The notes: generated from the letters alone by a model not told the origin. DNA of 5,978 bases from an uncultured Pleurocapsa sp. (GCA_937884735.1 CAKZYI010000337.1:1-5978), one strand, 5' to 3'. Numbered from the stretch's first letter, positions 1 to 5,978 are shown. Made by a program: numbers and translations.

Positions 1-591
1 TCAGAATTAGCCAGAAAAATTCTTAATCTACCAACAGATAAAAAGATTATTCTCTTTGGTGCATTAGATAGTACTCAAGATAAGCGAAAAGGTTTTTCTT
101 TATTGTTGGCTGCATTAAAAAGTCTTCAGCAATTAGAGTCTTCTGATGCAGTTGAATTAGTTATTTTTGGTGGATCTGCTCCCTATCCACCCATCGATTT
201 TGGTTTTAGGGCTAACTATATCGGCAAATTTAACGATGATGTTTCTTTGTCTTTGCTTTATGCCGCAGCAGATGTATTTGTTGCCCCTTCTATTCAAGAT
301 AATTTACCCAATACTATTTTAGAATCGATGTTTTGTGGGACTCCCTGTGTGGCTTTTGGTATTGGTGGAATACCCGATATGATTGAACATCAACAAAATG
401 GCTACCTAGCTCAACCTTTTTCTCCTCCCGATCTAGCAAAGGGAATACATTGGATTCTTGCCGATAGGTTGAGACACCAAGAGTTATCGAGTAAAAGCAG
501 GGACAAAGCATTATCTCAATTTAGTTTGGATCTACAAGCCAAGAAATACTTACGGGTTTTTAATGATTTATATAGTAAGCTGTCACTATAA
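1..591 (+). CDS. GT4-family glycosyltransferase, C-terminal part (5' end outside window)
   Basis: The reading frame is open from base 1, so the N-terminal acceptor-binding domain lies upstream and only 196 codons are visible. They match the C-terminal Rossmann domain of GT-B family 4 (Glycos_transf_1) enzymes, which transfer a sugar from a nucleotide-sugar donor. Visible marks, numbered from base 1, are a strand ending in LFGALDS, then a donor-phosphate-binding basic segment DKRKGF (27-32), a VIFGG strand (54-58), and the signature APSIQDNLPNTILESM followed by CGTPCVAF. The usual E-x7-E donor motif appears as D100-x7-E108; the QDNLPNT form is, from memory, common among cyanobacterial GT4 proteins, so it is probably functional. 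No membrane segment is seen. It is the first visible gene of the polysaccharide run, 37 bases before the next gene. Donor and acceptor cannot be inferred. Family call confident; an internal TTG at 103 is not the true start. Confidence 0.9.
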   Translation, partial: SELARKILNLPTDKKIILFGALDSTQDKRKGFSLLLAALKSLQQLESSDAVELVIFGGSAPYPPIDFGFRANYIGKFNDDVSLSLLYAAADVFVAPSIQDNLPNTILESMFCGTPCVAFGIGGIPDMIEHQQNGYLAQPFSPPDLAKGIHWILADRLRHQELSSKSRDKALSQFSLDLQAKKYLRVFNDLYSKLSL

Positions 592-628
592 ATAATCCAC
601 AATTGATAATTTATAGCAATGAATCATA

Positions 629-1402
629 ATGACAAATACAAAATACATCGATGTAGTAACAATCGCCAATCAGATAGATGACGATCTTTTTGCTACTTTA
701 GGTAATGTTAGCAATCAGTCTTATGAAGCCATAAATCATATTGTTATTTATCGTCATGCTTCAGATCGAGAAATAGAAAAGCTGCAAAACTTCTCTCATC
801 AAAAAAACCTTTTACACTATGCCCAAAAAGGTAAGGGAATTGCTTCTGCTTTAAATATTGGCATTAAACATAGAACAGGAGATATAGTTTTATTCCTCAA
901 TTCAGGAGATAGTTTAGTTACAGATGATGTAATCGATCGCGTTATTCAATCCTATAGCGAAGGTCAATGGCTATGGGCAGCGGGAGAAACTATTTCGGTA
1001 AATAAAAGCGGCAGTTTGCAAAAGTATCGCCCTCAACCTCAAACATGGGATAGCAAACGGTTTCTCTACGGAAATCCCGTATGTCACCAGTCAACATTTT
1101 ATTCTCGCGACCTTCTTGATCGTGTCGGTTTGTACAATGAATCATTATCTATTGGTATGGACTATGACTACAACGTTAGAGCTAATCTGATAGCCAATCC
1201 TACTTTATTGTATTTTCCTGTGGCATATTATGATACTACAGGAGTATCTTCATTAAGAGTCTTTAAGCAGTTTAGAAATCATCGCCGTTTGCGCGATCGC
1301 TATTTTTCCTTATCTAAGCTGCATCGATTCCAAGTAGATACTTACTGTTTGCTCAAATCTATCCTCAGATTGGCAATGATCCCAGCAAAACTTTGGCTAT
1401 AG
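629..1402 (+). CDS. GT2-family glycosyltransferase
   Basis: A 257-residue protein of the GT-A fold, family 2 type, likely transferring a sugar from a nucleotide sugar onto a lipid-linked intermediate in the cytoplasm. The N-terminus has a beta-strand/helix start (YIDVVTIANQ), then a GKGIASALNIGI segment (68-79), which in this family precedes the metal site. GDIVLFLNSGD (84-94) places NSGD where the DxD motif sits, a known variant in WcaA-like enzymes. NPVCHQSTFYSR (149-160) and GMDYDYNVR (176-184) form the acceptor-side and catalytic region, with D178 or D180 as the candidate base. There is no clear membrane helix; the C-terminus is basic and amphipathic and may touch the membrane. Start ATG 629 has no recognisable Shine-Dalgarno; an upstream ATG at 619 is in another frame. 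It lies between a GT4 gene and a methyltransferase gene on the same strand. Substrate unknown. Confidence 0.88.
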   Translation: MTNTKYIDVVTIANQIDDDLFATLGNVSNQSYEAINHIVIYRHASDREIEKLQNFSHQKNLLHYAQKGKGIASALNIGIKHRTGDIVLFLNSGDSLVTDDVIDRVIQSYSEGQWLWAAGETISVNKSGSLQKYRPQPQTWDSKRFLYGNPVCHQSTFYSRDLLDRVGLYNESLSIGMDYDYNVRANLIANPTLLYFPVAYYDTTGVSSLRVFKQFRNHRRLRDRYFSLSKLHRFQVDTYCLLKSILRLAMIPAKLWL

Positions 1403-1433
1403 AACAATTTTACTTTAAAAGCAAACGCAAAAT

Positions 1434-2192
1434 ATGGCTAACGATACCAGAATAGAGCGAGAAAAACAGTTTCACAACGATCGCTATAGTGACGACCAAC
1501 GCGCCCAACAAACAGGTAAATTTTATAGTATTACAGGGTCGATTACTAGATCGTATAAAGCAAAGGTTTTAGCCCATAGTCGTGGTGCAAAGGTCATTGA
1601 GTATGGCTGCGGCACAGGAAGTTACATCAATACTATTGCCCAAAGCGAACCCAAATTGGCAACAGGAATCGATATATCTTCTGTGGCGATTGAAGTTGCG
1701 CGCCAAAAAGCAGTAGAGGAAAAGCTAGGGGAAAAGGTTAATTTCCAAGTGATGAACGCAGAAAACTTGGAGTTTGCCGACAGCTCTTATGATTTAATTT
1801 GCGGTTCGGGAATTCTACATCATTTAGATTTAAAGTTGGCGACAGACTCGATAGTTAAAACCCTTAAACCTAGTGGAAAAGCTTTTTTTATCGAGCCATT
1901 GGGTCTCAATTTTTTGATTAATTTGTATCGTCGCCTGACACCTGATATTCGCTCCCAAGACGAACATCCCCTATTAAATAAAGACTTAAATGCGATCGCC
2001 AGTAATTTTAAACAGTCTAAAATTCAGTATTTTTATCTGACTTCTCTGGCAGCTAGTTTTATAGTGCGAAAACCTGGATTTAAAACTTTGCTTGGTTTTT
2101 GTCAGTGGTTTGATTCAATTTTATTGAAGTTTCCAGGAATCAAACAGCAAGCTTGGATGGTTTTAATTGAGCTAGAGCAGCCAATAAAATAG
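1434..2192 (+). CDS. Class I SAM-dependent methyltransferase
   Basis: A 252-residue soluble protein with a Methyltransf_11/25-type Rossmann domain, predicted to transfer a methyl group from S-adenosylmethionine. Motif I is VIEYGCGTG (54-62). The acidic residue at the end of strand 2 that holds the SAM ribose is D80 in GIDIS. N108-A109-E110 fits motif II (adenine contact), and YDLICGSGILHHL (119-131) is the motif III/IV region with the HHL typical of small-molecule methyltransferases. LKPSGKAFFIEP (144-155) is the post-strand-5 segment. The N-terminal ~45 residues (charged, with KFYSITGSI) probably form a substrate lid, and the C-terminal ~90 residues are family-variable. Sitting between glycosyltransferase genes, it probably O-methylates a sugar of the same glycan, which is inference from context. 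Start ATG 1434 lies 31 bases after the previous stop, without a clear Shine-Dalgarno. A lipid or quinone methyltransferase role cannot be excluded. Confidence 0.88.
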   Translation: MANDTRIEREKQFHNDRYSDDQRAQQTGKFYSITGSITRSYKAKVLAHSRGAKVIEYGCGTGSYINTIAQSEPKLATGIDISSVAIEVARQKAVEEKLGEKVNFQVMNAENLEFADSSYDLICGSGILHHLDLKLATDSIVKTLKPSGKAFFIEPLGLNFLINLYRRLTPDIRSQDEHPLLNKDLNAIASNFKQSKIQYFYLTSLAASFIVRKPGFKTLLGFCQWFDSILLKFPGIKQQAWMVLIELEQPIK

Positions 2193-2210
2193 GATAGTAA
2201 AATTATTAGT

Positions 2211-3269
2211 ATGAGTGAGAGTAGTTTACCTTCTGTTTCAATTGTCATTCCAACTTATAACGAAGAAAAAAACATTGAAGGGGTAATAAATGGTTTTTTA
2301 GCTTCTAATTATCCTAATATTTGCGAAATATTAGTTATAGATGGCAATAGTACAGATAATACCGATGCTAAAGTAGCAAAATTATCAAGTCTAGATTCTA
2401 AAGTAAAATTGCTGCATAACCCGCTTAAAATACAATCAGCAGCATTAAATATAGGCTTGGAGGCTTGCCAGGGAGAAGTCTTCTTGCGAGCTGATGCTCA
2501 CTGTAGGTATGCTCCAGACTACGTTGAAAAATGTATCAATACTCTATTAACAACCAAAGCGATAAATGTTGGAGGCGCACAACGTTTTGTTGCCGAAGAT
2601 AAGTTTCAAGCAGGAGTAGCTTTAGCTGCAAATAGTATCTTGGGAAATGGAGGCGCGAAGTATCGTAACCCTAAATACAATGGTTATGTAGATACAGTAT
2701 TTTTGGGCTGTATGTGGACAAACAGCTTAAAAAATATTCGTGGTTACTCCAACCAGATTACCAATGAAGATGCAGAGTTAAATCAAAGATTGTTAGCTAA
2801 AAATGCTGAAGCAATTTATGTTAGCTCAGACATCAAAGTTTGGTATTATCCTCGAAGAACCTGGCAGTCTTTATGTCTTCAATATTTTAAATATGGTAGG
2901 GGAAGGTTTTTAACCGCGACCAAACATACCAAGAATCTCCAAATACGAGGTAAATTACCATTTTTGTTAATTTCTTGTGTGGCAATTTTGTTTGGACTAG
3001 ACTTATCTTTATCTAATATCAACCTGCCCTGGGAAAAGCTAGTTTTTATTGGCTTAATTGCCGTCTTTGCTGAAAGTTTGAGGGTTAATCTCAAACTCAA
3101 TCACAATTTTTTAAAAGAAGTTTGGCGTGGCGGTGAAGAATCTGCTCCATCGCTTTTTAGTCGCTGGTTCACTTGTGCCATAGTAATTATGACTTTGCCC
3201 ATAGCTCATTTTTCTGGCTATGGTTATCAGCTTGTAAGAAACAAAGTGTTTAAGATTTCAGAATGGTAA
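2211..3269 (+). CDS. ExoA-like GT2 glycosyltransferase with C-terminal membrane segments
   Basis: A 352-residue family 2 glycosyltransferase resembling the succinoglycan ExoA type. The GT-A domain opens with VSIVIPTYNEE (9-19), has the nucleotide-contacting D44 in VIDGNSTDNT, and a metal-binding D95-A-H97 in FLRADAHCRY. GGAQRF (121-126) follows, and NEDAEL (185-190) carries the ED pair expected to hold the catalytic base. A basic stretch YPRRTW (213-218) then QYFKYGRGR (224-232) resembles the product-binding loop of membrane glycosyltransferases. After residue 248 come about three hydrophobic segments (roughly 249-263, 275-290, 318-335), which would anchor the enzyme at the inner membrane next to a lipid-linked acceptor. 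The start ATG lies 18 bases after the methyltransferase stop, which supports cotranscription; an AGGA at 2191-2194 is too far upstream to be a normal ribosome site. No CGATCG core occurs in this gene. Exact sugar unknown. Confidence 0.9.
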   Translation: MSESSLPSVSIVIPTYNEEKNIEGVINGFLASNYPNICEILVIDGNSTDNTDAKVAKLSSLDSKVKLLHNPLKIQSAALNIGLEACQGEVFLRADAHCRYAPDYVEKCINTLLTTKAINVGGAQRFVAEDKFQAGVALAANSILGNGGAKYRNPKYNGYVDTVFLGCMWTNSLKNIRGYSNQITNEDAELNQRLLAKNAEAIYVSSDIKVWYYPRRTWQSLCLQYFKYGRGRFLTATKHTKNLQIRGKLPFLLISCVAILFGLDLSLSNINLPWEKLVFIGLIAVFAESLRVNLKLNHNFLKEVWRGGEESAPSLFSRWFTCAIVIMTLPIAHFSGYGYQLVRNKVFKISEW

Positions 3270-3301
3270 TTAATAAATGTAAAATTTAGTTTTTATTGTC
3301 A

Positions 3302-4159
3302 ATGATATTAAAAGAGAAAAAACTGCCTAATTTTCTTTTGGTTGGTGCAACTAAAGCGGCAACCACATGGCTGTATGAGTGTTTGAATGAACATCCAGAG
3401 GTTTTTGTTCCCTCTCTTAAAGAAGTGAACTACTTTAGTCATAGATATTCGGAGGGAGAGTCATGGTATTTATCTTTCTTTGAAAATGTAGAAGAGCAAA
3501 AAGCAATTGGTGAATTGTCTCCTTCTTATATGATTTGCGATGATTCTCCCCATAGGATATATAGCTTAAATCCTGATATGCGCTTGATATTTATGTTGCG
3601 TAATCCGATTGAAAGAGCATACTCCCAATATTGCATGGAATTAAGATACAACACTGTCAGTGAAGATATAAAACAGGAATTTGATTTAGAATCAACAATT
3701 GTTCAAGAAAGTCTTTACTACAAACACATATCAGCATTTACCAAACTTTTTCCTCAAGAAAACCTTAAGTTTATAGTGTATGATGATATTAAGACTAATC
3801 CCCAGCAAGTGCTTAGTAGGGTATTTGAGTTTTTGTCAGTTGATGCCGAATTTGAAAATCCAGCAATATTTAAACAAAGTTATGCAAAACTTCCTCGGCA
3901 AAGATTTGCCAAACTGTATACCCTAGCCGTCGCTGTTTATCGCTGGATTAATAACAACAATTCAGTAGGAAGGAAGATATTAAATAGTCTGAAAAGTCAA
4001 GGTTTTAACGATAAATTTCATCAGCTTAACTCAGTAAAAAAAGAGTATCCTCAATTATCAATGGATCAAAAAAGAGAGCTAGCAAATTTTTATCAAGAAG
4101 ATATAAAACAGCTTTCCCAACTACTTGACAGAGATATGACTCATTGGTTGTCAATCTAA
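3302..4159 (+). CDS. PAPS-dependent sulfotransferase (Sulfotransfer_1-like)
   Basis: A 285-residue cytosolic sulfotransferase expected to move sulfate from PAPS to a hydroxyl of a carbohydrate or other acceptor. Numbered from ATG 3302, the 5'-phosphosulfate-binding loop is LVGATKAATTWL (13-24) with K18. The 3'-phosphate-binding motif is LRNPIERAYSQY (99-110) with R100 and S108 at the family positions. HPEVFVPSLKEVNYF (31-45) and GELSPSYM (70-77) are standard for bacterial carbohydrate-type sulfotransferases. Length fits the family, and there is no signal peptide or membrane helix. A TTG six bases upstream (3296) would add only two residues; ATG 3302 is preferred, though neither has a Shine-Dalgarno. 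It is the last gene of the polysaccharide run, 32 bases after the membrane glycosyltransferase, so the most likely acceptor is the glycan made by these enzymes (inference). A glycolipid or other small molecule is the alternative. Confidence 0.88.
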   Translation: MILKEKKLPNFLLVGATKAATTWLYECLNEHPEVFVPSLKEVNYFSHRYSEGESWYLSFFENVEEQKAIGELSPSYMICDDSPHRIYSLNPDMRLIFMLRNPIERAYSQYCMELRYNTVSEDIKQEFDLESTIVQESLYYKHISAFTKLFPQENLKFIVYDDIKTNPQQVLSRVFEFLSVDAEFENPAIFKQSYAKLPRQRFAKLYTLAVAVYRWINNNNSVGRKILNSLKSQGFNDKFHQLNSVKKEYPQLSMDQKRELANFYQEDIKQLSQLLDRDMTHWLSI

Positions 4160-4377
4160 TTTAAACTTATAAAGATATAAACAATAAAAATTACTCAAAG
4201 ATTACTATAGAGACATTTAATTGAGTGTTACTTATGACCACAAAATAAACTTTTTTTAATATAGCCTTGTATCGCCATATATAAAGATTGTTTCAACTAT
4301 ATCTACTAAGAATTAACCTAGAATTTAGTATATCAAAACACAATAGAGCCGTAAAAGTGACAATAAGGGCTTAAAGT

Positions 4378-4406
4378 TTGGTTAAATATATTGAAGTTGC
4401 TATTTT
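4378..4406 (+). promoter_or_regulatory. Candidate sigma-70-type promoter for sqdB
   Basis: TTGGTT at 4378-4383 and TATTTT at 4401-4406 are separated by 17 bases, the optimal spacing for a group 1 sigma factor. Each hexamer matches the consensus only moderately, and in such AT-rich DNA a match can arise by chance. It would give a leader of about 50 bases before the sqdB ATG. Confidence 0.3.
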
Positions 4407-4453
4407 AACGATTCAATTTAAAACAGGGTCGTTTAATTATGAATTTTATAGTT

Positions 4454-4458
4454 GGGAG
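4454..4458 (+). promoter_or_regulatory. Shine-Dalgarno sequence of sqdB
   Basis: GGGAG ends six bases before ATG 4465. It complements the anti-Shine-Dalgarno of 16S rRNA and fixes the sqdB start. The polysaccharide genes upstream lack a comparable site. Confidence 0.65.
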
Positions 4459-4464
4459 TAAAAT

Positions 4465-5475
4465 ATGAAAGTTATCATTCTTGGGGGAGACGGTTTTTGT
4501 GGCTGGCCAACCTCATTACACTTATCGAATCTCGACCATGAAGTAGTTATTGTCGATAATTTATCTAGACGCAATATTGACAATGAATTAGAAGTTAGTT
4601 CCCTAACTCCGATCGCACCTATCGGACAAAGACTAGACACTTGGAAAAGCGTTTCTGGAAAAGAAATTAAATTTCACAATATTGATATTGCCGAAGAATA
4701 CGATCGCCTGTTGAATCTTATTTTGGCGGAAAAACCCGATGCGATCGTCCACTTTGCCGAACAAAGGGCTGCTCCCTATTCGATGAAGTCTTCTAAGCAT
4801 AAACGCTATACAGTTAACAATAACCTCAACGCGACTAATAATCTACTCTGTGCCATCGTTGAATCGGGTTTGGACATTCATCTGGTTCACCTCGGTACAA
4901 TGGGTGTCTATGGCTATGGTACTGCGGGAATGAAAATTCCTGAAGGATATTTGGATGTAGAAGTTGTAACCGATAGCGGCGATCGCATTCAACAAGAAAT
5001 TCTTTATCCTGCCAACCCTGGAAGCGTCTATCACATGACCAAAACCCAGGATCAACTATTTTTCTATTATTACAATAAAAACGACGGCATTCGCGTTACC
5101 GACTTACACCAGGGTATTGTTTGGGGAACAGACACTCATGCAACCATGATGCAACCCAAGTTAGTTAATCGCTTTGATTACGATGGCGACTATGGCACTG
5201 TATTAAATCGTTTCTTGATGCAGGCAGCAATTGGCTATCCTCTTACAGTACACGGCACAGGAGGACAAACTAGAGCCTTTATTCACATAAAAGATACTGT
5301 ACGCTGCGTCCAACTAGCGATCGAAAATTCTCCTCCAAAAGGTGAAAGAGTCAGAATTCTCAATCAGATGACAGAAACTCACCGCATCAAAGATTTGGCT
5401 AAGATGGTTGCAGATATGACTGGAGGTGAAATTGCTCACCTAGAAAATCCTCGCATCGAAGCATCTGATAAGTAA
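4465..5475 (+). CDS. sqdB: UDP-sulfoquinovose synthase SqdB, cut short by an in-frame TAA
   Basis: SqdB converts UDP-glucose plus sulfite to UDP-sulfoquinovose, the head-group donor for the thylakoid sulfolipid SQDG. The protein is an extended short-chain dehydrogenase: NAD-binding loop GGDGFCGWPTSLHLS (7-21), D31 at the end of strand 2, and HFAEQRAAPYSM (96-107), a hallmark of SQD1/SqdB proteins. Catalytic T145 sits in GTMGVYG and Y189-x3-K193 in VYHMTK; DLHQGIVWGT (213-222) and GTGGQTRAFIHIKDTVR (264-280) complete the substrate side. Only 336 residues are translated before TAA 5473-5475, against roughly 380-405 for the family; 69 codons in the same frame downstream supply the missing C-terminus. 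The catalytic residues are all upstream of the stop, but the C-terminal portion of the fold is lost unless the stop is read through or is a sequencing error. The start is supported by GGGAG at 4454-4458. Three antisense or internal ORFs in this gene are shadows. Confidence 0.93.
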   Translation: MKVIILGGDGFCGWPTSLHLSNLDHEVVIVDNLSRRNIDNELEVSSLTPIAPIGQRLDTWKSVSGKEIKFHNIDIAEEYDRLLNLILAEKPDAIVHFAEQRAAPYSMKSSKHKRYTVNNNLNATNNLLCAIVESGLDIHLVHLGTMGVYGYGTAGMKIPEGYLDVEVVTDSGDRIQQEILYPANPGSVYHMTKTQDQLFFYYYNKNDGIRVTDLHQGIVWGTDTHATMMQPKLVNRFDYDGDYGTVLNRFLMQAAIGYPLTVHGTGGQTRAFIHIKDTVRCVQLAIENSPPKGERVRILNQMTETHRIKDLAKMVADMTGGEIAHLENPRIEASDK

Positions 5476-5685
5476 CTGTTTGTTAAAAATCTACGCTTTT
5501 TAGATTTGGGATTGGAACCTACTACCCTAAGTCAAGGACTATTAAAAGAAGTAACTGACGTGGCAGAAAAATATGCAGAACGTTGTGACAAGAGCAAAAT
5601 CCCTTGCACCTCTTTGTGGATTCAGAAGAAAGAAACCCCATCACAAAGCAATGGTGTAAAATCTCCTGAGACTACTCCCGTGTAG
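5476..5685 (+). pseudogene. sqdB: In-frame C-terminal remainder of sqdB after the premature stop
   Basis: Reading on in the same frame from base 5476 gives 69 codons that end at TAG 5683-5685 with no further stop or frameshift. The product continues SqdB as expected: LFVKNLRFLDLGLEPTTL, then SQGLLKEVTDVAEKYAERC and KIPCTSLW, and a polar tail to the end. By memory of plant SQD1, the spacing between NPRxEA (upstream of the stop) and LGLEP is 14 codons in both, counting the TAA as one, so nothing is inserted or deleted. No ATG or GTG with a ribosome site is present, so independent translation is unlikely. The stretch still looks like coding DNA, which means the stop is recent, tolerated by readthrough, or an error in the assembly. 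Full-length product would be 406 codons counting the stop. Confidence 0.85.
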
Positions 5686-5711
5686 TTTTTTAAGGGTCAA
5701 TTTATCTTACT

Positions 5712-5741
5712 AGGGCGAACATTAGTTCGCTCTATTTTTTT
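5712..5741 (+). terminator. Rho-independent terminator after sqdB
   Basis: Bases 5712-5720 (AGGGCGAAC) pair with 5725-5733 (GTTCGCTCT) in a nine-base-pair stem with one G-U pair and an ATTA loop. One A and then seven T (5735-5741) follow. It lies 26 bases after the sqdB TAG at 5683-5685 rather than after the premature TAA, which agrees with the transcription unit being built for the full-length gene. Confidence 0.88.
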
Positions 5742-5809
5742 AGATAGCAAATTGCTCACAATTAAAATACGGGAGGTCATAATATTAAGTAATCATAATT
5801 GTTTTATTG

Positions 5810-5815
5810 TATACT
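5810..5815 (+). promoter_or_regulatory. Candidate -10 box of a gene beyond the right edge
   Basis: TATACT is a five-of-six match to TATAAT. The 17-base-upstream hexamer (around 5787-5792) is not TTGACA-like, so if used this would be a -10-dominated promoter. It lies just after the sqdB terminator and ahead of a structured stretch, which makes it plausible but unproven. Confidence 0.3.
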
Positions 5816-5823
5816 AAAGTCAC

Positions 5824-5926
5824 TTTTGGATTCGTTCCAAAGAAAAAAGTAGGTTTGCGGCATTCAGTCCGCTTTGTTTTATGTTTTGTTTGCAATATGT
5901 CGAGAGTCGAGTAACTCTCAGGGGGG
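5824..5926 (+). other. Hairpin-bearing possible 5' leader
   Basis: Three inverted repeats follow the -10 candidate: 5824-5830 with 5836-5842 (seven pairs counting one G-U, TTCGT loop); GCGG 5857-5860 with CCGC 5869-5872 (weak, eight-base loop); and GAGAGT 5902-5907 with ACTCTC 5914-5919 (six pairs, six-base loop). A GGGGGG tract at 5921-5926 follows the last. None has a downstream T-run, so they are not terminators. I could not match the stretch to any riboswitch or small RNA family I know. Confidence 0.25.
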
Positions 5927-5978
5927 ATGGTTGAAAATTTTAAGTATGGCCATACCCAATCTGGCTCAGATGGAGTCG
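5927..5978 (+). CDS. Possible start of an unidentified gene, cut by the window edge
   Basis: Two frames stay open to the window end: one from ATG 5927 (reads MVENFKYGHTQSGSDGV) and one from TTG 5931 or ATG 5946 (from 5946 reads MAIPNLAQMES). The GGGGGG tract at 5921-5926 could serve as a ribosome site, but it abuts ATG 5927 and is 19 bases from ATG 5946, so it does not decide the start. I recognise neither peptide, and under 20 codons are visible; this may simply be non-coding. Confidence 0.2.
   Translation, partial: MVENFKYGHTQSGSDGV

Larger units (their letters stand above)
4160..4464. other. AT-rich intergenic region between the polysaccharide run and sqdB
   Basis: About 305 bases with no credible open frame on either strand. 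It has long A/T runs (seven T at 4251-4257) but no GC-rich stem before them, so no rho-independent terminator is visible after the sulfotransferase. I see no tRNA-like fold, tandem repeat, or NtcA-type GTA-N8-TAC palindrome. It should hold the sqdB promoter; the best candidate is listed separately. No CGATCG core is present. Confidence 0.6.

Noticed and set aside
314..511. Minus-strand ORF inside the GT4 gene
   Set aside because: It is a shadow of a confidently identified gene; the product has no recognisable domain and no ribosome site.
2879..3100. Minus-strand ORF inside the ExoA-like transferase
   Set aside because: It lies opposite the membrane-segment coding region, where antisense frames stay open by composition; no family features.
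4446..4640. Minus-strand ORF over the sqdB start
   Set aside because: It overlaps the sqdB ribosome site and NAD-binding loop codons; the sqdB frame is plainly the real one.
4843..5055. Minus-strand ORF within sqdB
   Set aside because: It lies opposite the conserved catalytic T-Y-K region and has no independent coding evidence.
5470..5481. Programmed stop-codon readthrough signal at the sqdB TAA
   Set aside because: TAA followed by CTG has no known bacterial readthrough element near it, and I see no strong downstream stem; mutation or sequencing error is simpler, so readthrough is left only as one option.
5476..5685. Separate small gene after sqdB
   Set aside because: It lacks a plausible start codon with a ribosome site, and its product reads as the SqdB C-terminus in the same frame, so it is a remainder rather than a gene.
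5944..5955. Perfect 12-base palindrome GTATGGCCATAC
   Set aside because: The spacing is GTA-N6-TAC, not the N8 of NtcA sites, and it probably lies in coding or leader sequence; a single palindrome of this size can be chance.
5902..5978. Riboswitch-like look (GGGGGGATGG and GGCTCAGATGG resembling fluoride or TPP elements)
   Set aside because: The conserved cores of those classes are not present in order, and the element is cut by the window edge, so no class can be supported.

Overview
The window looks like chromosomal DNA from an AT-rich cyanobacterium. Three perfect HIP1 octamers (GCGATCGC at 1293-1300, 1992-1999 and 4979-4986) and several single-mismatch copies are a cyanobacterial signature. 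The gene at 4465 is a clear UDP-sulfoquinovose synthase (SqdB), which makes the sulfolipid head group of thylakoid membranes. I cannot name the genus.

Region 1 (1-4159) is a one-directional run of five cell-surface or extracellular polysaccharide genes with gaps of 18 to 37 bases. In order: the C-terminal part of a GT4 glycosyltransferase cut by the window edge; a GT2 glycosyltransferase; a class I SAM-dependent methyltransferase; an ExoA-like GT2 glycosyltransferase with C-terminal membrane segments; and a PAPS-type sulfotransferase. The likely combined job is to assemble a repeat unit at the cytoplasmic face of the membrane and decorate it with methyl and sulfate groups. This would suit a sulfated exopolysaccharide or a surface glycan, but no polymerase, flippase or exporter lies in the window.

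Region 2 (4160-4464) is an AT-rich gap of about 305 bases with no gene. It probably carries the sqdB promoter and ends in a good Shine-Dalgarno sequence.

Region 3 (4465-5741) is sqdB. It is interrupted by one in-frame TAA at 5473-5475; after it, 69 more codons in the same frame encode the expected SqdB C-terminus and end at TAG 5683-5685. A strong rho-independent terminator follows at 5712-5741. This split sqdB is the most notable signal in the window.

Region 4 (5742-5978) is a non-coding leader-like stretch with a possible -10 box and small hairpins. It may lead into a gene that starts near the right edge, which I could not identify. I saw no CRISPR array, insertion sequence, tRNA or rRNA, and no clearly new multi-gene system.
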